Source: Pelagomonas calceolata
Taxonomy: Eukaryota; Sar; Pelagophyceae; Pelagomonadales; Pelagomonadaceae
DNA: 64,000 bases
Assembly: GCA_918797485.1 (NCBI GenBank)
Contig: CAKKNE010000004.1
Location: forward strand, 1-64,000
Direction of reading: 5' to 3'
Part shown: positions 1 to 8,384 of the stretch, piece after piece
How positions within the stretch are numbered: the first letter of the stretch is position 1
How the letters are laid out: each line of letters opens with the position of its first letter
Notes under the pieces: generated by a model
What the model saw: only the letters and a program-made list of their open reading frames with translations
What the model was told of the DNA's origin: nothing
Database searches by the model: none
Made by a program: the position numbers and the translations under genes

Positions 1-299
1 CCTAACCCTAACCCTAACCCTAACCCTAACCCTAACCCTAACCCTAACCCTAACCCTAACCCTACCCCTAACCCTAACCCTAACCCTAACCCTAACCCTA
101 ACCCTAACCCTAACCCTAACCCTAACCCTAACCCTAACCCTAACCCTAACCCTAACCCTAACCCTAACCCTAACCCTAACCCTAACCCTAACCCTAACCC
201 TAACCCTAACCCTAACCCTAACCCTAACCCTAACCCTAACCCTAACCCTAACCCTAACCCTAACCCTAACCCTAACCCAACCCTAACCCAACCCTAACC
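1..299. repeat. Telomere, CCCTAA repeat array
   Basis: About fifty head-to-tail CCCTAA units begin at base 1, so the C-rich strand reads inward and this is the left chromosome end. One unit near 61-66 is altered to CCCTAC. The last three or four units (about 275-299) are variants with CCCAA in place of CCCTAA, the usual decay at the inner edge of a telomere. The G strand is TTAGGG, which is used by animals and many protists including stramenopiles. Confidence 0.98.
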
Positions 300-309
300 C
301 GCGCTCCTG

Positions 310-567
310 CCACCAAAGACTACCCATAACCTCAATCCTGACACAGAACACTAACACCCAGCCCCAGGGCCTTCGGCCCTGGGGGCCAGGGCCCTTCGGG
401 CCCTGCGCGGGGAGCTGGCCTGAACCCTAACCCTATGTCCCTCACCAGCCACCAAAGACTACCCATAACCTCAATCCTGACACCGAACACTAACACCCAG
501 CCCCAGGGCCTTCGGCCCTGGGGCCAGGGCCCTTCGGGCCCTGCCCGGGGAGTGGGCCTGAACCCTA
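310..567. repeat. Subtelomeric tandem duplication with two GC-rich hairpins per unit
   Basis: Two nearly identical copies start with CCACCAAAGACTACCC at 310 and 449, a period of 139 bp. Each copy contains two perfect short-loop inverted repeats: CCCAGGGCC/GGCCCTGGG around TTC, and CAGGGCCC/GGGCCCTG around TTC. A short interstitial telomere stretch (CCTAACCCTAACCCTA, about 422-435) joins the two copies, and the second ends in a partial one (CCTGAACCCTA). The copies differ at only a few bases, so the duplication is recent. No coding signal is seen here. Confidence 0.85.
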
Positions 568-798
568 CACGAGAGCAACTCGGCGCGAGCTTGTTCTCCC
601 GGCGACTTTTTTGTCACAGGGGTGCGGTCATTTGCACCCTATTCTCCCTTTAATTACGGCCCTCGGCGCAGAGGTAGAGGATTTGATTGCTAGTGTCTTA
701 CAAGCCGCTAGCAAGCCCTGCTCGCAAAAAAGACGCGTATGCGTGCGACTGCCGTTTGCGTCGCAGTGTAACCTCGGCTATACTTGCAAGGAATACTA
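568..798. other. Promoter-side spacer of the first gene
   Basis: No gene is visible. The stretch leaves the GC-hairpin repeats and holds one copy of the CTAG-bounded repeat at 690-711, about 90 bp upstream of the first ATG at 799. Confidence 0.5.
690..711 (+). repeat. CTAG-bounded short repeat, copy 1
   Basis: CTAGTGTCTTACA followed by AGCCGCTAG. The flanks extend the symmetry to TTGCTAG and CTAGCAA. It lies upstream of the 799 gene in the same orientation. Ten related copies occur elsewhere in the window. Confidence 0.8.
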
Positions 799-2409
799 AT
801 GCCACGCGTGCCGCGACACCTCGCTCTGCCAGCAGGACTGCTGGCAGTACTGGTGGCAGCTGCCCTGGCTGCTGGCACCACTGGAGCCACAGCCGTGGCA
901 GCGAAGAGGTCGGAAGGGGATCGGAGGCGGCTCGAGGTGGAGCGCGTGGTCGAGTCGGACGCGAAGCGGCAGCGCGAGGTCGGGCGGATGGACCGAACGG
1001 TCAACGGCACGGCCCTCGAGGCGGCGTGCTGGGGCGTCGACGCGCAGGGACGCAAATCGTGCCTGAGTTACGACGAGGCGCTCGCTGCGGACGCGGCGTT
1101 CCCGCCCTCGGAGGTGGGGTCTTTCGCGTTTGTAGTCGCCTGGTGCGGGGACGGCTTCGACTGGGTGGCGGACCTGATGGCGCGGAGCCCGGGCGCCCAG
1201 CAGGTCTGGAAGCGTCTGATCGTATATCAAAAGTGCGCCATCTACCACAATGCGAGCGACGGGGGCTTCATCGTCGCGTATAGGCACGACGGCTACGCGG
1301 CGACGAAGCCCCAGAGGCTGGACTGCGACGTGACCGGTCCCAACACGACGCTCGCGCCGACCGACGTGCGCCGCGCCATCCTGAACCACTCGCGCGCGGC
1401 GGCGAACTCGAGCGTGAACAGAGCGCTCCGGGCGCTTGATATACGCGTCGTCCCGTTAATAGAGCCGGGCCGCGGCTATCCGACGGGGCTGCACCAGATG
1501 CGCCCGCCCTATAGTACGGACGAGGTCGGGGCGTACTTGCACCACATCTCGCGGTCCTACGACGACCTCGCGGACGGCACGTTCTTCGTGCACGGCCACG
1601 TCCACGGCGGCTACGACGCAGCTGTGAGGACGATGGATTGGACTGCGTCGAGCGGCGTCGCGCCGCAGACGTACTTCGGCACGACGCGGGCTACCGACAC
1701 GCGCGTCCGGTGGCGACGCGGCATGCCGGTGGCGCTCGGCGTGCCGGTCAACGACGCGATGCGCAAGCCGCGCGGCGGCAACTACCGGAACGGAGAGTTC
1801 TACGCGTCGCGGCTGTCCATACGGCGCCGGCCGCGGTCGTGGTTCGCCCAGGCCTTCGGCATCGTGGACCGGGACGCGCGCTGCGCCGACGTCTACAACG
1901 GGATCCCGCGGCCAAGCCTGCCCGCGCCGTTCGAGCAGTTCAACAACCGCTCGTTTACGTGTCCCTGGCCCCGAAAATACGGAGGCAGCGGCGCCGTCGA
2001 GGGCTACTGGAATGTCTTTTTCTGTGAGCCGTGCCTCACACCCCACCGGGATCCGGACGTCAGGATCCCGTGGTCCGAGGCGGCCGGGCTGGAGGAGGGC
2101 CGTGTCGCCGCCGGCGAGGCGATCCGCACGGTCGCCGCTCCGGAGGTGGTGCGCCAGGCGGTGGCCTCCCTCATGCAGTTGCTTCACAGGGCGCAGCGTG
2201 ACTTCGGCTCGGCCCAGGGCCCGGACGAGGCGGTAGCGGCGCGGCTCCGGGAGGACCTCGAAATCGCGCGCGGCAAGCTGGCCGCCCTGGACCCGAACGC
2301 GACGCTGCAAGACCTAAAGAGCTTCAAAGATGCCAAGGCGCTGCTGCGCAAAACGATACCCACGCGTCCCGCGACGGCGCCGCCTAGCAGCCTTCCAAAA
2401 GGCATATAG
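799..2409 (+). CDS. DUF3431-like secreted protein
   Basis: A 536-aa protein read from ATG 799 (MPRVPRH), chosen because a hydrophobic signal or anchor segment (about residues 10-25, LLAVLVAAALAAG) follows at once. The middle carries the DUF3431 pattern: a segment like FAFVVAWCGDGFDW, then VYQK, then GAYLHHISRSYDDLADG and FFVHGHVHGG. DUF3431 proteins of fungi and algae are predicted to be Golgi/ER or extracellular and resemble glycosyltransferases, but no reaction is established. Residues 440-536 are helical and charged. It is the gene nearest the telomere and has no visible intron. The fold assignment rests on remembered motifs only. Confidence 0.7.
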   Translation: MPRVPRHLALPAGLLAVLVAAALAAGTTGATAVAAKRSEGDRRRLEVERVVESDAKRQREVGRMDRTVNGTALEAACWGVDAQGRKSCLSYDEALAADAAFPPSEVGSFAFVVAWCGDGFDWVADLMARSPGAQQVWKRLIVYQKCAIYHNASDGGFIVAYRHDGYAATKPQRLDCDVTGPNTTLAPTDVRRAILNHSRAAANSSVNRALRALDIRVVPLIEPGRGYPTGLHQMRPPYSTDEVGAYLHHISRSYDDLADGTFFVHGHVHGGYDAAVRTMDWTASSGVAPQTYFGTTRATDTRVRWRRGMPVALGVPVNDAMRKPRGGNYRNGEFYASRLSIRRRPRSWFAQAFGIVDRDARCADVYNGIPRPSLPAPFEQFNNRSFTCPWPRKYGGSGAVEGYWNVFFCEPCLTPHRDPDVRIPWSEAAGLEEGRVAAGEAIRTVAAPEVVRQAVASLMQLLHRAQRDFGSAQGPDEAVAARLREDLEIARGKLAALDPNATLQDLKSFKDAKALLRKTIPTRPATAPPSSLPKGI

Positions 2410-2467
2410 CTCAGCGAGTGGCATGGGTTTGTTTTAGATTAAGAGACTTGTGTTATTGCAGTCTTAG

Positions 2468-2618
2468 TACACCTCGAACTTACCAAAAGCCACTAGTGGC
2501 CCCAAGGAACGTCTTCGATCTTTCCCCACGTCACCGTCGTCTTCTCTTCCACCTTTGGCGGCGCTGGGGACGACGACGGCGGCGGCGGCGGCACGGCCGC
2601 TCCACCGAGAGCCCGCAT
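2468..2618 (-). repeat. Inverted duplication, copy A (C-terminal tail module)
   Basis: Read on the minus strand these 151 bp match 6871-7018 of the plus strand almost base for base, from ATGCGGGCTC to GGTAAGTTCGAGGTGTA. The module encodes the last residues of the 2OG dioxygenase gene (RALGGAAVPPPP... to TWGKIEDVPWGH), its stop, and some 3' flank. The copies differ by a few substitutions and about 3 bp of indel just after the stop region. Similarity ends sharply on both sides. Confidence 0.9.
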
Positions 2619-5155
2619 GCTCCCGATGCGCGCGCCGCGCGTCCCGTTCTCGCCGTCGAGCTGCACCCGCCACCAGCCGTTGTCGCCCGGGAGCTCCGTA
2701 ATCGTCCCGCGTTTGCCAAACGCCCAGACTCGACTGCCGAGGCGCAGGCCGCCGGTGTTTTTGACGGGCGCCTTTCGCCGCGGCGGCGCGCGCGCCCGCT
2801 TTCGCACCGGAGCGCGCTTGTACGGGTTCGGCTTGTTGACGTAGGTCTCGCCGGCGGCGTGGGCCTTGAGCTTGTCGATAAAGTCCTCCTTGCGGTCCTG
2901 CGGGCCGCGGCCCACGCCGCGCCGCGCCATGAGCTTTCGCAGCTGCGTCCCCGTCATGGCCTCGAGCGCGGCGTCGGACGGCAGGCCTCCCCGCGGTCCT
3001 GTTTTTTCTGGTGCTGGTGGCGGTAGTGCCTTGGGTCGTGCCTTCTTTTCTTTTTCGCCGTCGGACCTTTCAGCTTCGCTGGACTCGCACGAAGAATAAA
3101 AGTCCTCCGGCCGCTCAAAAGCCGCCTTCTCGCGAAAGAACAGAATCAGAGAATGCCGCGGCTTGTCCACGGCTCGCACAGCATGCAAGAGGCTCGAATC
3201 ATGCAAGGTGACGTCGCCCTCTTTTCGGCGGATGCGCACGAGCTGGCCTCCCGCCACCGCGTAGAGCTCGCCGTCGTCGCAGAGTGCGACGTTCGCCGTG
3301 ACGTGCGCCGCGTCGCAGTGAAAGGGAATGTCCGTTCGTTGCGTGCCCGGCGCGTAGGCGCGCAGGAAGCACTCGACGTCGTACTTGTAGTGCCGCCCGA
3401 TGGTCCGCCAGAGCTTGTCCCGCGCCGCCGCGCCGATGATGGACTCGAGCTCCGCGACGTCCAAATTGACCTGGCGGTCCGGCAGGCCGTCGACCGTGTC
3501 CCGCTTTGACGAGGCCCGCGCCTCCGCGACGGCGCGCAGCGCCGCACATTGCGAAGCCGTCAGCACCTTTGACCTTTTCGCGATCGCCGCGTGCGCGGGC
3601 AGTCTTAACCCCCGCATCGCCTGCTTGTGCGTCTCTTCGTCGAGGCGCAGCGCGCGCAGTAAGGCCCGTGGATTCGTCAGCTCCCAGTCGTCGTTCAGCG
3701 CGAGCAGGTCACTGGGCGTCATGAGCTCGGACTCCTTTTCTTCCTCGGGCGTGGGGTCGCCGTCGCAGTCCGCCTGGACGCGATCGCAGACGTCGATCAC
3801 CCGATCATACAGGTCCGCGCAGGTCGGGTGCGCCTCGATGCGCTCGCAGTAGCGTGCGACTTTCAGGGCTATAAAGCCGCAGAACCCGGCGGTGCCGTGC
3901 GTCTCGGCTTCTTCGTAACTTTGTAGGAGGGCCTCGTCAATGCCACCATTGGCAACGTACTCTTGTGGTAAAGGGGCCTTCGCACAAGCGACGTCGCCCG
4001 GGATATTCAAAGCGCGGCACGCCGCGAGGCGGCAGCAGTACGCGGCCTCGCCGTCGGCGAGCGTCGTGCAAAACGGGAATTGCGGGCCGGGCGCCTCGGC
4101 ATAGAACGTGATTCGCCCGGCATCGTCGCCGATTTTGAGTAGGCTCGCGACCCGGTCTTCGTCCACACAACAAACGTCGCGCGGGTGCACCCGGTCGCGG
4201 CAGACGCCGTGCCGCAGCGCGAGGTCGCACCAGCTCATGTCGCCAAAGTCCCGCCGCACCGGCTGGCGCTTCGCCGCGCCGCCCCGTTGGATGAAGATGC
4301 CGATGCGGTTTCCTTTCTCGACCGGACGCACGACCACGCAGGCGTCGTCGCCCGCGGCGGGTTTGAGCGCGCCGACGAGCGGCTCCGGCTCGAGCGCCCA
4401 GCCCTCGTCCTCCCCGAGGTAGAGCGCGTGCCGCCGCACGTACGCCAGAAACAACAAAGGCGACGGCGTCCAGTCGCGCCTCTTGTGCGCCCAACTTCGT
4501 ATCCGTTTCCGCAGGGCGTCGATCGGGCCCCGGCCGCCGCGGCCGAAGCGGAAGACGTTGAGGTCCTTCTTCTTCAACTCCCAGCTGGTGAGCGCGGGGT
4601 CGTCGTCGACGAGGTCCTCGTACTGAACGGCCTCTTTCCAAACGCCCTTGGCCTCGACATGCCTATGTTAGTGATTCAATCTCAATGATGATGATGGTGG
4701 ACACCGTGTCACTACCGGAACCAGAGGTCGGCGAGCTCGAACTGCCAGCTCAAGTCGTCGCCGTCCTTTTCGAGGACTTGACACGCGATGCGCAGCGTGC
4801 CGATGCGGGCCCAGGGCTCGAGCTCGGCCGTCGCCACCATTTCGTCGGCGCCTCCGTCCGCCTCCTCCTCGAACGCCAGTGGGATGCTTGTGTCCTTCTT
4901 CTTCTTGTCGTCGCCCGCCGGTTTTTTCTCGGGTTTACGTTTCCGAGCGCCGCGCGGCGACGACGAGGCCTTCCTCGGCGGCTTGGCGGAGTGCGACTCC
5001 TTGGTTGTCTTCTTCCTCCTCCTCCTTTTCTTCTTCTTCGGCGCCCTGACAAGGCCCGGCGCGAGCAAAAAGGCGCCGGCCTTCTCCATGCGCGCGCGCG
5101 TCTTTTGCCGGCGCTGCTGCGCCGCCGGCGACAGGTCGTCGAGTGGGTTAGGCAT
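2493..5155 (-). CDS. Fe(II)/2-oxoglutarate dioxygenase, large nuclear-type protein, two exons
   Basis: Exon 1 is 5155-4716 and exon 2 is 4662-2493. The 53-nt intron has donor GTAGTG, a CTAAC branch-like sequence and acceptor CATAG. Joining gives an open frame of 869 aa, and without it exon 2 has no ATG. Residues 1-100 are strongly basic (KKKKRRRRKK), suggesting nuclear entry. The catalytic domain has the HxD motif (FHCDAAHV, about residue 595), the distal His (LLHAV, about 640) and the 2OG-binding Arg (PRHSLILFF), as in prolyl-4-hydroxylase-type oxygenases. Behind it lie a SAP-like helix segment (TGTQLRKLMARRGV) and an SH3-like stretch (GSRVWAFGKRGTITELPG). The substrate is unknown. The C-terminal 40 residues come from the inverted duplication shared with the PARG-like gene at 5578. 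Confidence 0.8.
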
Positions 5156-5309
5156 GTTTCTTGCGCTTCGGCTTGCGCTTCGGCGCGAAGTCGTCGAGGG
5201 CCGAGGATGCGCCGCAGCCGCCGAGGGGCACGCGAAAGTAGGCGAGCAGGGCGACGCCGGCAATGACAATCAAGACAAATAATGCGTTGACTGCTGTGTC
5301 TGCGTGCAT
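5148..5309 (-). CDS. Small single-span membrane protein overlapping the next start codon
   Basis: A 53-aa ORF from ATG 5309 (MHADTAVNAL) with one clear membrane segment (LFVLIVIAGVALLAYF) and a basic lysine-rich tail (KRKPKRKKHA). Its stop lies inside the first codons of the dioxygenase gene (ATG 5155), an 8-base overlap in another frame (AAACATGCCTAA). It could be a translated upstream ORF, the first cistron of a two-cistron mRNA, or an alternative first exon. The hydrophobic segment and good start support translation, but no homologue is recognised. The same frame stays open further upstream, antisense to the PARG-like gene, which I do not regard as coding. Confidence 0.45.
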   Translation of the reverse strand: MHADTAVNALFVLIVIAGVALLAYFRVPLGGCGASSALDDFAPKRKPKRKKHA

Positions 5310-5577
5310 GTATGAGCTGCTGCAAGCGGTCGAAGTCCGCGCGCGCGCCGGTCCGCGAGAGCCAGCGAAACCCGTTTTGTCATATTTGAATTCGAAACTT
5401 GGCGACGCGCCTTCACGTCTCTCTCGGGCCTGAGAGGAGTCGTATGATCGCAGGAGCGGCTCCAAGGGCCTGGTGCTGCCAAGATTGTTCGTTTTGTTTG
5501 GAAAGAGAGCAACAATCCTGGCTGATAGCCAGGATACCGCATCGCTGCCCAACAGCAGCCCGTACGCCGCTTTCGCA

Positions 5578-6993
5578 ATGACAGACATGTGCGAGCTCCA
5601 GCTCGAACGCGGCGCCCTCGTATTGCGCGGATTCGACGACTCTCCCATGTCCTCCGCGATGTCCTCCGCGCGTTTCTACAAGCTCGATCGTTCCGCGCTG
5701 GCGGAGCGCTTGCCCTCGTCCTTCGCGGAGCTCGACTCCCTGCTCGGCGTGAAAACAGCCGCCGAGCACTTCACGGCGGCCTTCCGCCTGCCGTGCCTCG
5801 CCGGGGCCGACGACAGGCGGCTCTTCGCCAAGGTGTGCGAGTGGGCGCTCGAGGCGCTGCAAGATCCGGCGCTGCAGGAGCTTCCGCCGCTCGCACCTGG
5901 CGAGTCGCGCACGTTTACTGCCCGACAGTGCTGCGGCATCCTCGCCAACGCGATGCTCGGCAACGTCGCAGACCTCATGGCGGAGCACAAGCACAACCTC
6001 GGCGGCCTGTCCTTTATGCGCCACCTGCGCTTCGCGGAGGGGGTGTACGTGCACAAGACGGCAGCGCTGCTCGTGTACTTCGAGGCGAGGATGCAGGCCG
6101 ATGGCACCGAAGACGATGGCCGCGAGGTCGTGTTCGAGCACTTGCGGTGCCCCTTGGAAAGCGAGTTTGAAGAGCTGGTGCGGCGGCGCGGCGACGTGCG
6201 ACTGGCTGCCGATGCGAGCACTTGCACGCTGCACGCGGACGTGATGGAGGCGCCGCCTGCCGACGCCTTCGTCAACTTCGCCAACAGCAACTTTGGCTAC
6301 GGCTGCTTCATACCGAGCTGCACGCAGGAGGAGATTCTGCAGATGTGCTGCCCAGAGTTCAATGTCGGCATGTTGCTGATCGGAGCGATGGGCGACGGCG
6401 AGGCGGTCAACGTGCGTGGTTGCCGGCGGTACTCGCGGTACACGGGCTATCTCGACTCGTACGAGTGCGCGGGCGCGTGGCAGTCGCACACCATCTGCAC
6501 CATCCTCACCCTCGACGCATGCACGCACGCCCACTTCTCCCGGCGCCACCTGCTCCGTGACGTGCGCAAGGCCTACACCTCCTTCGCCATGCTCGCCGAG
6601 GCCAAGCGCGCGGACGGCGACGCGACGTCGACCGCCGTCGTATCCACTGGGCGATGGGGTTGCGGCGTCTTCGGGGGCGTCCCAGCGCACAAGTTTTTAC
6701 AGCAGCTGATTGCGGCGAGTCTGGCGGGGGTGCGTCTCGCATTCTCAACATTCGGCCAGCCCGACGGCTGCGACGAGCTTCTCGAGAAAATCGGCCGTAC
6801 GCAGTTGAGCGTTGGGCAAGCGTGGGAGCTGCTCGGTGCCTGCGACTCGAATAGTGCGTTTCAGGGGCGGATGCGGGCTCTCGGTGGAGCGGCTGTGCCG
6901 CCGCCGCCGCCGTCGTCGTCCCCAGCGCCGCCAAAGGTGGAAGAGAAGACGACCGTGACGTGGGGAAAGATCGAAGATGTTCCTTGGGGCTAG
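5578..6993 (+). CDS. Poly(ADP-ribose) glycohydrolase family protein
   Basis: A 471-aa protein from ATG 5578 (MTDMCELQ), the first ATG ahead of the conserved part. PARG enzymes cut ADP-ribose polymers from proteins in the nucleus and cytoplasm. Family landmarks in order: the macrodomain-like catalytic segment DAFVNFANSNFGYG...CTQEEI with the two catalytic glutamates, PEFNVGMLL, RYTGYLDSY corresponding to the adenine-stacking Tyr loop, and STGRWGCGVFGGVPAHK. The glycine triplet normally found before QEE (GGG-x6-8-QEE) reads FGYG here, so activity is not certain. The last 40 residues (RALGGAAVPPPP... TWGKIEDVPWG) are not part of the family and are the duplicated tail shared with the gene at 2493. 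Confidence 0.85.
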   Translation: MTDMCELQLERGALVLRGFDDSPMSSAMSSARFYKLDRSALAERLPSSFAELDSLLGVKTAAEHFTAAFRLPCLAGADDRRLFAKVCEWALEALQDPALQELPPLAPGESRTFTARQCCGILANAMLGNVADLMAEHKHNLGGLSFMRHLRFAEGVYVHKTAALLVYFEARMQADGTEDDGREVVFEHLRCPLESEFEELVRRRGDVRLAADASTCTLHADVMEAPPADAFVNFANSNFGYGCFIPSCTQEEILQMCCPEFNVGMLLIGAMGDGEAVNVRGCRRYSRYTGYLDSYECAGAWQSHTICTILTLDACTHAHFSRRHLLRDVRKAYTSFAMLAEAKRADGDATSTAVVSTGRWGCGVFGGVPAHKFLQQLIAASLAGVRLAFSTFGQPDGCDELLEKIGRTQLSVGQAWELLGACDSNSAFQGRMRALGGAAVPPPPPSSSPAPPKVEEKTTVTWGKIEDVPWG

Positions 6994-7018
6994 TGGAGTT
7001 CGGTAAGTTCGAGGTGTA
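6871..7018 (+). repeat. Inverted duplication, copy B (C-terminal tail module)
   Basis: A 148-bp partner of 2468-2618 in opposite orientation. It supplies the proline run, the TWGKIEDVPWG end, the stop and a 3' stretch ending GGTAAGTTCGAGGTGTA. That 3' stretch contains a strong-looking donor site GTAAGT in both copies, after the stop codon. Confidence 0.9.
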
Positions 7019-7042
7019 AGATGTGCGAACAACCGAATTCAA

Positions 7043-7840
7043 TTAATAGATATAGACGCGCTCCTTGCCGCAGTAGCGCGCGTGGCGCCGCTGGCCCGAC
7101 GACGCGAGCGACCGAGCCGTCTCGGCGCGGAGCGTCTCCCGTTTCGCTCGTTCCTCGCGGCGTACAGCTGCCGCGGTCGCGGCGGCCAGAAAGCGGCGGC
7201 GCGACGGCGTCCGCCCCGCGATGCGATGGGCCTCGGCCGTCAACTCGGACAGGCGCCGTTTCAGCGTGTCGACCTCGCGCACGACCGACGCCGGGGAGTT
7301 TTGTTTCACCGCGGGGCGAGTGTAGTAGCCGAAACCGTTGTTCCCCGACGTCATCATAAATGCGGCGCGACCCTGGAGCGCGCCGGACGGGCGGAAGGGC
7401 TTGCCCCGGTAGACGTGGCGGTAGTCTCGCACTTTGCGCTCCTTGAGAGGTTTCTCGCCGCCCCACTCTTGCTGCAGCAGCTGGGACTTTCGGTGCGGGG
7501 AACTCGGCTGAGCGTCGGGCGGCGCGCTCTTCGTGACGCCCGAGTTGGGCCGCGTCGGGATCTCGCTCTGGTCTATTATCGGCTCTCCGGCGGCACGGAT
7601 GGCATACGACCGATTCCGCGTGTTCGGCTCCTCCCACCGCAAGAGGAACTCTTCGATCGGCGCCGAGCTGTGCTTGCAACTCCACCCCGAGCCGGTGGTC
7701 TGGTGCGTCTGGTACGTCTGGTACGACCCGCCGGCGAGCGAATTGCTTTCGAGCAACGGGTCGAGGCGCGGCTCGAAGCGTTCATTCGGTGACACCGCGG
7801 CGTAGCTGGCTTGCGAGTCGAAGCTGCTCAAGTCGTCCAT
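7043..7840 (-). CDS. Hypothetical protein, basic, C-terminal helical
   Basis: A 265-aa protein from ATG 7840 (MDDLSSFDSQ). No family recognised. The N-terminal 60 residues are Ser/Thr/Gln-rich. The middle has motifs such as PIEEFLLRWEEPNTRNRSY, KVRDYRHVYRGKPFRP and GNNGFGYYTRP that look like conserved short segments in an otherwise disordered protein. Residues 190-250 form a basic helix (VREVDTLKRRLSELTAEAHR...RREERAKRETLRAE), possibly a coiled coil. It is convergent with the PARG-like gene, 49 bp apart. A structural or flagellar role is possible but unproven. Confidence 0.6.
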   Translation of the reverse strand: MDDLSSFDSQASYAAVSPNERFEPRLDPLLESNSLAGGSYQTYQTHQTTGSGWSCKHSSAPIEEFLLRWEEPNTRNRSYAIRAAGEPIIDQSEIPTRPNSGVTKSAPPDAQPSSPHRKSQLLQQEWGGEKPLKERKVRDYRHVYRGKPFRPSGALQGRAAFMMTSGNNGFGYYTRPAVKQNSPASVVREVDTLKRRLSELTAEAHRIAGRTPSRRRFLAAATAAAVRREERAKRETLRAETARSLASSGQRRHARYCGKERVYIY

Positions 7841-8384
7841 TTTGGCAGCCTGCCTGCACTACACTGAGCCGGTATCAGTCAACCGGGCAGCGTGCCTACG
7901 CTCGAGCACGATGCGAAATGACTTGCGAAAGAGCTGGTATCGTCCTCGCGGCCGCACACGCTCGCACTGTAATGGGAGAGCCAGGCCGCTAAAATGAGAG
8001 CCCCTGAGCCATAACGCCCGGGATCGCCGGGAAACGTGGCAGGCCTAGCGAGACGTCCTTCTCGAGCCCACACAGCGCAAAATGGGGCCAGAGAAACCCG
8101 AAAGTTCAAACCCCCCATGCAACTTTGCCCCAACCCTCGCTCCCGGAGCCGCGCCATCCCGCGGGACCCCACGGGCCCGCCGGCAGCAGAAAATGACCGC
8201 CACATAGTGGACCCCACCGACCCCTGAGCGGGGGCAGCAAAAAAGTCGCAGCGCTGCCGCCCGGCACAAGCCACAGAGGGCTTGGGTTGCTGCTTGCTCC
8301 GCGCCCCCTGGGACCGCGCCGGGCGACCGAGCCGTCCCTTCGCCAACGCCCACACCGCGACCGCGGCCCAGGGCCTCCGGGAAG
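7841..8384. other. Intergenic, divergent promoter region
   Basis: This lies between the starts of the 7043 and 8385 genes. Open frames exist on both strands but have no domain or start support. No repeat copy or obvious RNA gene is seen. Confidence 0.4.

Noticed and set aside
687-1283. Long plus-strand frame overlapping the DUF3431-like gene
   Set aside because: Arg/Gly-rich shadow of the real frame, and it begins inside a CTAG-bounded repeat. The same holds for most large antisense frames in this GC-rich DNA.
5310-5648. Upstream extension of the small membrane ORF to 166 codons
   Set aside because: It runs antisense through the start of the PARG-like gene and its composition is not protein-like. 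The first sensible start is ATG 5309.
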